DNA from: SAR86 cluster bacterium AG-447-A08
GTDB taxonomy: Bacteria; Pseudomonadota; Gammaproteobacteria; Magnimaribacterales; Magnimaribacteraceae
Length of the DNA: 40,974 nt
Assembly: GCA_003212335.1 (NCBI GenBank)
Contig: QCQA01000011.1
Span: 1 to 40,974 of the forward strand
Direction: 5' to 3'
Under the pieces are notes generated by a model. It ran no database searches, was not told the origin of the DNA, and was given only the letters and a program-made list of their open reading frames with translations. Numbering within the stretch: the first letter of the stretch is position 1; each line of letters starts with the position of its first letter. Made by a program: the position numbers and the translations under genes. This document shows, piece after piece, positions 1-11,411 of the stretch.

Positions 1-1002
1 CATGAAGTAATCTTCTTAATCGGTGATTTTACTGGATTAGTTGGAGACCCTTCTGGGGTGAACGAAACTCGTCCTGTTCTAACAAAGGAACAACTTGATA
101 AAAATGCTGAAACCTATAAAGAACAGGTATTTAAGATTCTCGATCCAAAAAAAACAGAAGTTAGATTTAATTCTGAATGGATGCAGAGTGTAGATCCTTC
201 TGAATTCATTAAAATGCTATCTTCTTATACCGTTGCCAGGATGTTAGAAAGAGATGACTTTTCAAAACGTTATAAATCTCAACAACCTATATCAATACAT
301 GAATTTTTGTACCCAATTTTACAAGGTTTCGATTCTGTAAAACTCGAAGCCGATATAGAGCTTGGAGGGACTGATCAGAAGTTTAATTTACTACTGGGTA
401 GAGAAGTTCAGAAGCATTATGGCCAGGAACAGCAATCAATTCTGACTGTTCCTCTACTGGAAGGACTAGATGGAGTAAAAAAGATGTCTAAATCTCTTGG
501 GAATTACATTGCTCTAGAGGATAGTCCAGATGATATGTTTGGGAAGGTAATGTCTATCTCCGATGACCTGATGTGGCGTTACTTTTCTCTATTAAGTTTT
601 AAGTCTTCAGAGCAAATATCAGACTATAAAAGAGACATTGAAGAGGGATCCAATCCTAGGGATACCAAGTTTCTACTAGCAGAAGAGATAGTAGATAGAT
701 TTCATGAGGGTTTAGGTAAGAAATCTAAAGAAAATTTTATAAATAGATTCCAGAAAGGAAATATCTCTCAAGACTTAGAAGAAGTTGTTGTAACTATAGA
801 ATCTGAATCAGAACTTTTAACACGTATACTTAAAGAATCTAACCTCCTGAAAAGTACATCTGAAGCCCTTAGGTTGATTAAACAAAGTGCTATAAAAGTT
901 AATGATGAGAAGGTTTCAGACACTAAGTTTATGCTAAAAAAGGGCACTTCTAATCTTGTCCTTGTAGGAAAGAAAAAAGCTGCAAAAATTATTGTTAATT
1001 AA
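1..1002 (+). CDS. tyrS: Tyrosyl-tRNA synthetase, 5' end cut by the window
   Basis: Charges tRNA-Tyr with tyrosine in the cytoplasm. The frame is open from base 1 (reads [10 protein letters not shown]), so the 314-residue stretch beginning at the GTG at 58 is only an internal start; 333 codons are visible and the N-terminus with the HIGH-type motif lies outside. The class I signature KMSKS is present at about 481-495 (KKMSKSLGN), which marks the TyrZ-like type rather than the E. coli TyrS type with its KFGKT. The C-terminus has the S4-like RNA-binding region (roughly the last 70 residues, with [15 protein letters not shown]). It is followed by the rRNA operon, an arrangement I recall for tyrZ in pseudomonads. 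A hairpin with a T-run 50 bases downstream probably ends its transcript. Confidence 0.95.
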   Translation, partial: HEVIFLIGDFTGLVGDPSGVNETRPVLTKEQLDKNAETYKEQVFKILDPKKTEVRFNSEWMQSVDPSEFIKMLSSYTVARMLERDDFSKRYKSQQPISIHEFLYPILQGFDSVKLEADIELGGTDQKFNLLLGREVQKHYGQEQQSILTVPLLEGLDGVKKMSKSLGNYIALEDSPDDMFGKVMSISDDLMWRYFSLLSFKSSEQISDYKRDIEEGSNPRDTKFLLAEEIVDRFHEGLGKKSKENFINRFQKGNISQDLEEVVVTIESESELLTRILKESNLLKSTSEALRLIKQSAIKVNDEKVSDTKFMLKKGTSNLVLVGKKKAAKIIVN

Positions 1003-1015
1003 TAGTTAAAAACTC

Positions 1016-1052
1016 CTTTTAAACCTATATTTTTGATGTATACTGCGCATCC
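1016..1052 (+). promoter_or_regulatory. Candidate rRNA promoter (P1-like)
   Basis: TATACT at 1039-1044 is followed directly by GCGC, a GC-rich discriminator like those of stringently controlled rRNA promoters. The sequence upstream (about 996-1022) is A/T-rich like an UP element, but no good -35 hexamer is seen (TTTTAA at 1017-1022 would give a 16-base spacer). A second TATAAT lies at 1110-1115, but it is inside the processing stem, so starting there would remove the left arm. Confidence 0.4.
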
Positions 1053-1076
1053 CTCGTTCGCGAAGGGAAGTTTTTT
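1051..1076 (+). terminator. Probable intrinsic terminator after tyrS
   Basis: CCCT-CG, a TTCG loop, then CG-(A)-AGGG forms a short GC-rich hairpin with a UUCG tetraloop (1051-1067), followed by AAG and six T (1071-1076). This is the expected shape of a rho-independent terminator for tyrS. It sits just downstream of the best rRNA promoter candidate, so its role in the rRNA leader is unclear. Confidence 0.55.
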
Positions 1077-1084
1077 AAAAGTTT

Positions 1085-1108
1085 TAAATAAGTAATTCGT
1101 GTGGGCGC
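1085..1108 (+). other. Left arm of the pre-16S processing stem
   Basis: Bases 1086-1103 are the exact reverse complement of 2786-2803 (18 bp). G-U pairs and a CGC/GCG block on the inner side (1104-1108 with 2781-2785) and one outer pair extend it to about 24 bp. The arms flank the 16S gene, as expected for an RNase III processing stem. A smaller hairpin, GCGCTTA/TAAGCGC (1105-1111 with 1116-1122), overlaps its inner end. The rest of the leader up to 1205 shows no gene and no recognisable boxA. Confidence 0.85.
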
Positions 1109-1205
1109 TTATAATTAAGCGCAACTTACCAAAGTCAGTATTTAGATTATATTTATATAATTTAATAAACTGATTTAGTGTCATTTAGGCACTTAATTCA
1201 AAATT

Positions 1206-2758
<1,553 letters not shown>

Positions 2759-3046
2759 AAATAAAATCGTTTTTTTGTAGGCGTTCACACGAATTACTTA
2801 TTTATCTCTATCTTAAATTAGATAAGAGATGAGTTTTTTAACATTTTTATAAGTTCAATCAAGTCATATCAAAAACATTTATGTTTTAGATATGCAAATT
2901 AACTATTCATACAAGGTTTTATTATTCTTTTAATCCGAAACCTTATATGAATAACTGCAAAGTAATTTGGCGTTTTTGTGTTTTTTTAAAACACATATAG
3001 TAGATAGAAATGCTTGAAAATATCATTAAGTTAATTGATGTAATAT
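2759..3046 (+). other. 16S-23S spacer without tRNA genes
   Basis: This spacer of about 288 nt is very AT-rich and contains no tRNA: there is no T-loop GTTCRANYC, no acceptor pairing and no CCA end. Two clear hairpins are seen. One is 2865-2878 with 2881-2894 (14 bp, one mismatch, 2-base loop); the other is 2905-2919 with 2938-2952 (15 bp, one mismatch, 18-base loop). A 9-bp match between 2962-2970 and 5972-5980 may extend the 23S processing structure outward. Most gammaproteobacterial spacers carry Ile/Ala or Glu tRNAs. Confidence 0.85.
2781..2804 (+). other. Right arm of the pre-16S processing stem
   Basis: Bases 2786-2803 are the exact reverse complement of 1086-1103, with wobble-extended pairing through 2781. 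It begins 22 bases after the mature 16S end, the usual place for the RNase III stem. Confidence 0.85.

Positions 3047-3053
<7 letters not shown>
3035..3053 (+). other. Left arm of the pre-23S processing stem
   Basis: TTGATGTAATATGGTCAAG pairs with 5937-5955 over 19 positions with one G-U wobble. The inner part is the mature 5'/3' end helix of 23S rRNA and the outer part is the RNase III site region. Confidence 0.8.
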
Positions 3054-5936
<2,883 letters not shown>

Positions 5937-5945
<9 letters not shown>

Positions 5946-5955
5946 ATTACATCAA
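5937..5955 (+). other. Right arm of the pre-23S processing stem
   Basis: CTTGACCGTATTACATCAA is the partner of 3035-3053 and spans the mature 3' end of 23S. Confidence 0.8.
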
Positions 5956-6005
5956 GTAATTTCTTGATATACCAAATTACATTAATGATTGAATTTATAA
6001 GTTTT

Positions 6006-6123
6006 TGTCTGATGACCATAGCGAGAGTGAACCACCTGATACCTTTTCGAACTCAGAAGTGAAACCTCTTAGCGCCGATGGTAGTGTGGTTGCGACCATG
6101 TGAGAGTAGGACATCGTCAGACT
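6006..6123 (+). rRNA. rrf: 5S ribosomal RNA
   Basis: About 118 nt. The 5' end TGTCTGAT pairs with the 3' end ATCGTCAGAC (helix I). The internal CGAACTCAGAAGTGAAAC and GCGCCGATGGTAGTGTGG are the classical bacterial 5S motifs. It lies 60 bases after 23S and is directly followed by the operon terminator, with no distal tRNA. Confidence 0.96.
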
Positions 6124-6132
6124 TTTTTTTAG

Positions 6133-6167
6133 AACCCCTCTAGTTTCTTAATTAGAGGGGTTTTTTT
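6133..6167 (+). terminator. Intrinsic terminator of the rRNA operon
   Basis: AACCCCTCTA (6133-6142) and TAGAGGGGTT (6153-6162) form a perfect 10-bp stem with a 10-base loop, followed by T at 6161-6167. The hairpin contains the stop codon and last codons of the convergent pantothenate kinase gene. On the minus strand the hairpin is followed by A, not T, so it acts for the rRNA side only. Confidence 0.93.
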
Positions 6168-6978
6168 CTGCTACAAGTAATGCTCCTAAAGCAGAAGCAT
6201 ATTCACCTTTTTCAGGAAAGTGGGGAGTGAATCCAGTTATTGATGCCGCATCTTCAAGTGACTTCTTTAATCCGTTAAATGAAGGAGCTCTGCCAACCAC
6301 AACTATTTGATTCGCTTGGAACATCATAGCGACTGAAGTTGCGATCCTTGCCGCTGTCTGTCCCACTAAGTTAATAATCCCTGATGCTATATCTTCTTTA
6401 GAGAATTCTTTATCTACTTTAGATATTTTTCCAAAGTTAACTGCCGTTGTGGTGGAAGGAAGTTGGCCTATAGGTCCGGAGACAACATCCTCTAATATTA
6501 GATCTACCTGACTTTCATTACCTTTCTCGGCCAAAGTTGCAATTTCTTCAGGGTTGTCTGTACCTAAAAGTAGTTTGCTTAAACCTAAGACTGTTCCTCC
6601 TCCTACTCCAGTACCAGAGCAGTGAGTATAAACTCCATTTTGTGCATGTATGCATGCAGTTCCCGAACCGGCACTTACTATTATAGTTGATTCATCTTTA
6701 TTTAATTTTGCTAAACTCATTGAACCTTCTCCTATGGCTTCAATTTCATTGACATGAATGATGGGAGTTTCGTCAATATTTTCGCCTAGTTCAAGATGTC
6801 TTCCGCCAGTAACCGCTAGAAATCCTGTATTGCTATTAAAGTCTATATCAGGAAAAATCTCTCTAACTCTATCATGGTCTAAATTATCAGAGCTTAAATC
6901 CATTCTATGGATTAACTCATCATTTTTCCTTCTTAGCGTATCTGTAACCGTTATTCCAAAATCAGCAGAAATATTCAT
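6148..6978 (-). CDS. coaW: Type II pantothenate kinase (CoaW-like)
   Basis: Phosphorylates pantothenate with ATP, the first step of coenzyme A synthesis, in the cytoplasm. The 276 residues follow the staphylococcal CoaW / eukaryotic Fumble pattern. There is an N-terminal phosphate-binding DFGITVTD (residues 6-13); TGGRH with a following E-x-x-A-x-G segment that should hold the catalytic acid; the adenine-site SAGSGTA and GTGVGGGTVLGLS; and a C-terminal GKGEYASALGALL-type end (here EKGEYASALGALL). The length matches the bacterial family. The start ATG at 6978 gives the expected N-terminus, but no Shine-Dalgarno sequence is evident. It is divergent from the VOC gene (67-base gap) and convergent with the rRNA operon, whose terminator overlaps its 3' end. 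Most gammaproteobacteria use CoaA or CoaX, so this enzyme class is unexpected. Confidence 0.82.
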   Translation of the reverse strand: MNISADFGITVTDTLRRKNDELIHRMDLSSDNLDHDRVREIFPDIDFNSNTGFLAVTGGRHLELGENIDETPIIHVNEIEAIGEGSMSLAKLNKDESTIIVSAGSGTACIHAQNGVYTHCSGTGVGGGTVLGLSKLLLGTDNPEEIATLAEKGNESQVDLILEDVVSGPIGQLPSTTTAVNFGKISKVDKEFSKEDIASGIINLVGQTAARIATSVAMMFQANQIVVVGRAPSFNGLKKSLEDAASITGFTPHFPEKGEYASALGALLVAEKNPSN

Positions 6979-6995
6979 AAGGTGTTTCTTTAAAA

Positions 6996-7023
6996 TTGAG
7001 TTAGTATTAAGTTATATTATAAA
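6996..7023 (+). promoter_or_regulatory. Candidate promoter of the VOC-protease pair
   Basis: TTGAGT (6996-7001), a 16-base spacer, then TATAAA (7018-7023). The predicted start near 7030 is followed by AGGA at 7036-7039, six bases before the ATG at 7046. Confidence 0.5.
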
Positions 7024-7045
7024 TGGCTTCAGGACAGGATTATAA

Positions 7046-7780
7046 ATGGATATAAGACAGATAGTTATGGTTTCTCAATTAAGAGATCCTCTAGTAAATG
7101 ACCTTTGTGAGCTTTTTGAATTTGAAGTTGCTTTTAATGATCCTGGTGTAAGTCATTTCGGTCTTGAAAATGCTGTAATACCAATTGGTAAAGACTTTTT
7201 AGAGGTCGTTAGCCCTGTGCAAGAAGATACTACTGCTGGAAGATTTATAGATAAGAGAAATGGCGATGGGGGTTATATGATCATTGTTCAGGTAGATGAT
7301 TTACAGGAATCTAAGTCCTTAGTATCTCAAAAAGGCATAGATATTGTTTGGGAAACAGATCTACCAGAAGCAAAAGCTATCCATCTTCATCCAAAACAAA
7401 CAGGTGGTGCGATACTTTCGTTGGACTGGATGAACCCAAAAGACAGTTGGAAATGGGCAGGCCCAAATTGGACTGACCATATATCAGGACCCATATCCGG
7501 CGTAGAGGGAGTAGAGATACAGTCAAATAATCCACAAGAAATGTTTGAAACTTGGTCTCAGATTTTAGGAAATCCTAGAATGAATAAAGAAGATTGGGTG
7601 ATATATTTAGATAATACTCGGATAAAATTCATTCCAGATTTAGACGGAAGAGGACCAGGAGTTTCCTCATTTATCTTAAGATGTAATGAGATAGAAAGAA
7701 TACAAAAGAAAGCAGAAGCTCTAGAACTTCTTCATGATGATGCAATATTGTTAGGGGGTATGAAGTTTTACTTAAAATGA
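7046..7780 (+). CDS. VOC / glyoxalase-like domain protein
   Basis: A cytoplasmic protein of 244 residues with the vicinal oxygen chelate look. The N-terminal half runs from IRQIVMVSQ through a beta-rich segment to AILSLDWMNP, close to the 'glyoxalase-like' PF13468-type proteins of marine bacteria. A second, poorer copy of the fold follows (about residues 145-244, starting near SGVEGVEIQSNN). Metal ligands cannot be assigned with confidence and the substrate is unknown. The start has a good AGGA Shine-Dalgarno. Its stop overlaps the start of the downstream protease (ATGA at 7777-7780), so the two are translationally coupled, although no functional link is known to me. Confidence 0.7.
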   Translation: MDIRQIVMVSQLRDPLVNDLCELFEFEVAFNDPGVSHFGLENAVIPIGKDFLEVVSPVQEDTTAGRFIDKRNGDGGYMIIVQVDDLQESKSLVSQKGIDIVWETDLPEAKAIHLHPKQTGGAILSLDWMNPKDSWKWAGPNWTDHISGPISGVEGVEIQSNNPQEMFETWSQILGNPRMNKEDWVIYLDNTRIKFIPDLDGRGPGVSSFILRCNEIERIQKKAEALELLHDDAILLGGMKFYLK

Positions 7781-10278
7781 AATCATTAATTCAAATAACA
7801 TTTATTATTGTTTTAGTTTCTTGTGGAGGCGGTGGTGGTGGCAGTTCAAGTTCACCTACTATTCCTGATGGATCTAGTTCTACGGGTACTTCCCAAAGCA
7901 CAGGCAGTACTTCAACTGGATCAAATACTTCAACTACAACAACATCTTCTTCAACAACTACAACAACAAGCTCATATAACCCAAACTTACCAACTTCTGG
8001 AGCAATTACCCTTTCTGGGAATTTTGATTCAGATAAATTAGCTTACGAAGAGTCATCTGAATATACAGAACAATATGGATTGGCTTTAATTAACGCCTCA
8101 GCTGCTTATGCTAGAGGAGCTACTGGAAGAGGATCAATAATTGGAATAATGGACTCAGGAGTTGATACATCTCATCAAGAATTAAATGGCTATAACAAAC
8201 TTCTTTCTGAAAGTTATTTAGTTTACCAAGATAGATCTCCTACCACAGATGAAAAACGACATGGTTCACACGTAGCCGGTATAGCTCTCGGTGAGAGAGA
8301 TGGTACAGGGATTCATGGTGTTGCATTTGATGCTCAACTTTTCTTTATTTCTATCGAACTTGGAACAGCTGGAGACACTTATGAGCCAGCAACTATAGAT
8401 TCCACGGTTGACTATACTGGTATTGATAATAGCTGGTCGCAGCTAGAGGCTGAGTTTGTTGATAAGAATGTTACTGTTGTTAATGGTAGTTTCGGATATC
8501 AAGGGAATATTAATGATTATACAGAAGAAAATTTAAGAACAGCTTTTCCAAAAACAATCAATGTGTTAGCTCAACCTGATAAGGCAGATGCTGATAAAAC
8601 AATTTTTGTTTGGGCAGCTGGTAACGGAGGAGGTTATGCAGACCAAGGAGTAGATTATTCTAGCCCTGAAGTTTTTGGAGGCTTAGCTTATCTTTTACCA
8701 GAATTAAGAGGAAATACAGCCGCAGTTGTGTCAGTAGATGAAGATGGTTCCATTAGCAGCTTTTCAAACAGATGTGGAGTAGCTAAAGATTATTGTTTAG
8801 CTGCACCAGGAAGATCTATATTAAGCGTTTATGCACAAGATTCTCCTGTAACTGACTCTTATGGGAGAGCTAGTGGTACTTCCATGGCAGCACCTCATGT
8901 TTCGGGAGGCATTGCTCTTTTGTCAGATTACTTCGAAGGACAGCTTGGTAATACAGAAATACTTCAACGTTTATTTTCTACGGCCAATAAATCTGGAATT
9001 TACTCTGATTCGGAAATTTATGGTCAAGGTTTGATGGATCTAGATGCAGCAACAAAGCCTGTAGGAACTGCAATGATAGCAACTAGTGGATCGAATCTTT
9101 CGAACCTAACACTCGCAGAAGAAGGTAGTTATGTTGGAATTGTTGGACCAGCTTTTGGTAATTCAATTTCCACAAATTTAAGTCAATTGTCTTATGTTGT
9201 ATTTGATGAACTTGGAGCCCCTTTCAAAAGATCTTTTAATCAAAGGATACTCAATAACATCCCTAATATAAGATGGCTTACTGACTTCCAATCAAATCCT
9301 AATAAAAAAGTAAATCAGCACGCGATTATGACAGGAAATGGTGGAAAAATTCGATTAGGGATTAATCATAATTTATCAACCATACCTCAATCTTCAAGAT
9401 TATGGGCTGATACGCAAACTAATTTAGAGTACATATCAATAGAACAGCACATAACAAAAAATAGTAAATTATTTTTTGGAAATGGTACGAACCCAAATAT
9501 CTATCTTTCTGCAAACAAAGGCATTGGCCATAGAGGAATTCCTTTTCTTGAATTCTCTTCAGATGGATCTTTCATGGGAATGGATATCTCTTTACCCTCT
9601 GGTAAGTCATTGATTTTTTCCTTTTTCGAAGGCTCTCATCAAGATAACCGAATGTTTATTAGTTCTTTGGATGAAAGTACGGGTGTTTTAATGGAGATCA
9701 GTGATAGATTTGGGAGCTCGGAGGTTTCATATCAGTTTGGCATGACACTGGATGACTCTAATTTATTAGGTATTTCTTCTCAAGGTGGTTTTGGAAGTCC
9801 AGAAAATACTTTAACTTCATTTTTTGGTATAGAAGCTCTAACTAGAACTAAAGACTTTATGTGGAGGAGTTCGCTTCATGTAGGTCAAACTGAATCAGAT
9901 TTTAATCAGTTGGGATTGATACAAGATATTGAGGATACTTATTTCTCTTCATTTGATTTAGGTGTTTACAAAGAAAATATCTTTATGAAAAATGACTCTA
10001 TAGGAATACAGATATATCAACCTTTAAGGGCTGAGTATGCAAATCTGAATTTCAATATTCCTATCGGAAGAACTAAAGACAAACAAATACTCTTTGATGA
10101 ATTGAGCATTGACCTCACACCTTCTGGCAGGCAGATTAATTCACAATTAATTTATGCTATGTCGGATGATAAACTTACATTCTTTGGCAAGTTAGGGGTT
10201 ATATCAAATGAATACCATCAGAGTGAAAGTAAGATTGAGCCTTACTTTCAGCTAGATATAGAATTTAAATTAGAATAA
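7777..10278 (+). CDS. Subtilase (S8) lipoprotein with autotransporter-like C-terminus
   Basis: A secreted serine protease of 833 residues. It has a signal peptide with lipobox LVSC (lipidated Cys16), followed by a run of six Gly and a Ser/Thr-rich low-complexity linker to about residue 67. The subtilase domain spans about 80-430 with the triad Asp126 (MDSGVD), His162 (RHGSHVAG) and Ser369 (GTSMAAPHVSGG). Residues about 430-833 are rich in alternating hydrophobic strands and contain VVFDELGAPF, as in the passenger-to-barrel region of subtilase autotransporters. The chain ends with an amphipathic strand. The layout (lipobox, glycine run, subtilase, barrel) recalls Neisseria NalP, so a surface-anchored processing protease is likely. 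The final residue is Glu, not the usual aromatic, so the barrel call is less certain than the protease call. It overlaps the convergent ferritin-like gene by 9 bases. Confidence 0.85.
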   Translation: MKSLIQITFIIVLVSCGGGGGGSSSSPTIPDGSSSTGTSQSTGSTSTGSNTSTTTTSSSTTTTTSSYNPNLPTSGAITLSGNFDSDKLAYEESSEYTEQYGLALINASAAYARGATGRGSIIGIMDSGVDTSHQELNGYNKLLSESYLVYQDRSPTTDEKRHGSHVAGIALGERDGTGIHGVAFDAQLFFISIELGTAGDTYEPATIDSTVDYTGIDNSWSQLEAEFVDKNVTVVNGSFGYQGNINDYTEENLRTAFPKTINVLAQPDKADADKTIFVWAAGNGGGYADQGVDYSSPEVFGGLAYLLPELRGNTAAVVSVDEDGSISSFSNRCGVAKDYCLAAPGRSILSVYAQDSPVTDSYGRASGTSMAAPHVSGGIALLSDYFEGQLGNTEILQRLFSTANKSGIYSDSEIYGQGLMDLDAATKPVGTAMIATSGSNLSNLTLAEEGSYVGIVGPAFGNSISTNLSQLSYVVFDELGAPFKRSFNQRILNNIPNIRWLTDFQSNPNKKVNQHAIMTGNGGKIRLGINHNLSTIPQSSRLWADTQTNLEYISIEQHITKNSKLFFGNGTNPNIYLSANKGIGHRGIPFLEFSSDGSFMGMDISLPSGKSLIFSFFEGSHQDNRMFISSLDESTGVLMEISDRFGSSEVSYQFGMTLDDSNLLGISSQGGFGSPENTLTSFFGIEALTRTKDFMWRSSLHVGQTESDFNQLGLIQDIEDTYFSSFDLGVYKENIFMKNDSIGIQIYQPLRAEYANLNFNIPIGRTKDKQILFDELSIDLTPSGRQINSQLIYAMSDDKLTFFGKLGVISNEYHQSESKIEPYFQLDIEFKLE

Positions 10279-11409
10279 TCCCTGAGCTGTATGAGCAGCA
10301 AGCTCTTTTTCCGATTGCTCATCTATTTCCTTTGATGATTCAAGAGGTTTATTTAGTTCAGCCCAATCTATTTCAAATTCGCTCTCAGCATCCATATAGG
10401 ATGTTAAATCTAATTTTTCATAAAGAGGAAGTACTTTGTCGGTCAGAAGTCCAATTCTTTTTAGGTTAGGCATAACCCTGCTGAATAGCATATTAGTGAA
10501 CATGTCTTGAGTTTCATCGTTAACAAGCATTTCCCTAATCTCTTCTTCGCTAATATTGAACCATCGTGCAGGTAACTCTGTATTTAAAATTCTATCTCTC
10601 ATAACAACACAGGCCTCATAGGCGAACATTGCTCGATCTTCAACTTCTTCTTCAGAAAGAGTAGATAGAAATTCCTCCAGATAGTTAACCCCAAAGGTAA
10701 CATGCCTTGCTTCATCTCTAATCACATAATGGACTAGTTGCCTTAAAAGAGCGCAATTAGATGTTTCTTTTGTTGTTTGAAAAGCTGCCAAAGCGAGCCC
10801 TTCAATTATTATCTGCATTCCTATGAATTTTAAGTCCCATCTTGGATCAGAAAGGATTTTATCTATCAAGGATTTTAGGTTTTTATTTATAGGATATTCA
10901 ACTCCTGAAACTTGTTTAAGGTATCTAGCAAAAACTTCAACATGTCTTGCCTCATCAAAAGTTTGGGAGGCCGCATAAAGTTTAGCTTGATAGGTAGGAG
11001 CACAAGATACAAGTTGAGACGCAACTAATAAGGCTCCCTGCTCTCCGTGGAGGAATTGGCTTAAACCCCAAGCTTGATCATGCCACATATACTCTATTCT
11101 TTCTTCTTCTGGTAGAGCAGCAAGAGGTCCTTCAATTCTAGCTATTAATTCAGCCTTAACTGGTGTTTCTCCTTTTTTGATACCTTTAGACCAATCTAAA
11201 TCAATTGATCCATCCCAATTGAGCTTTTTACCAAGTTCATAAAGCTTTTTAATACGGGTATCAGCATCAGTATAGTCCCAATTATAATGGCCGATTAGGG
11301 GAGTATTGAAGATTTCGACTATGTCTTCAATATTTTCCTCACTGAAACTTTCAGGTAGGTCAAATTCTCTAGGATCAACAGGAGGATTATCTACTACAGT
11401 TATTTTCAT
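10270..11409 (-). CDS. Diiron ferritin-like protein, copy 2
   Basis: 379 residues from the ATG at 11409. An upstream in-frame start at 11460 would add 17 residues inside the preceding gene, but the paralogue also begins MKIT, which supports 11409. The diiron ligand pattern is complete: Glu123 (GEQGALLVA), Glu153-x-x-His156 (DEARHVEVF), Glu203 (IIEGLALAAF) and Glu233-x-x-His236 (RDEARHVTFG). This E/ExxH/E/ExxH set is shared by ribonucleotide reductase R2-like, AurF-like and other carboxylate-bridged diiron oxygenases. The substrate is unknown. It starts two bases after the stop of copy 1, so the pair is co-translated. It could be an N-oxygenase, a hydroxylase or a non-catalytic ferritin-like protein. 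Confidence 0.8.
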   Translation of the reverse strand: MKITVVDNPPVDPREFDLPESFSEENIEDIVEIFNTPLIGHYNWDYTDADTRIKKLYELGKKLNWDGSIDLDWSKGIKKGETPVKAELIARIEGPLAALPEEERIEYMWHDQAWGLSQFLHGEQGALLVASQLVSCAPTYQAKLYAASQTFDEARHVEVFARYLKQVSGVEYPINKNLKSLIDKILSDPRWDLKFIGMQIIIEGLALAAFQTTKETSNCALLRQLVHYVIRDEARHVTFGVNYLEEFLSTLSEEEVEDRAMFAYEACVVMRDRILNTELPARWFNISEEEIREMLVNDETQDMFTNMLFSRVMPNLKRIGLLTDKVLPLYEKLDLTSYMDAESEFEIDWAELNKPLESSKEIDEQSEKELAAHTAQGLF

Positions 11410-11411
11410 TT

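Noticed and set aside
1105-1122. TATAAT at 1110-1115 as the main rRNA promoter
   Set aside because: Starting there would delete the left arm of the 16S processing stem, which is perfectly conserved with the right arm.
2759-3046. A tRNA gene hidden in the rRNA spacer
   Set aside because: No T-loop, anticodon stem or acceptor pairing could be found on either strand.
7823-8041. Gln/Leu-rich frame overlapping the protease linker
   Set aside because: A frame shift of the low-complexity Ser/Thr codons; the real frame has a lipobox and continues for 833 residues.
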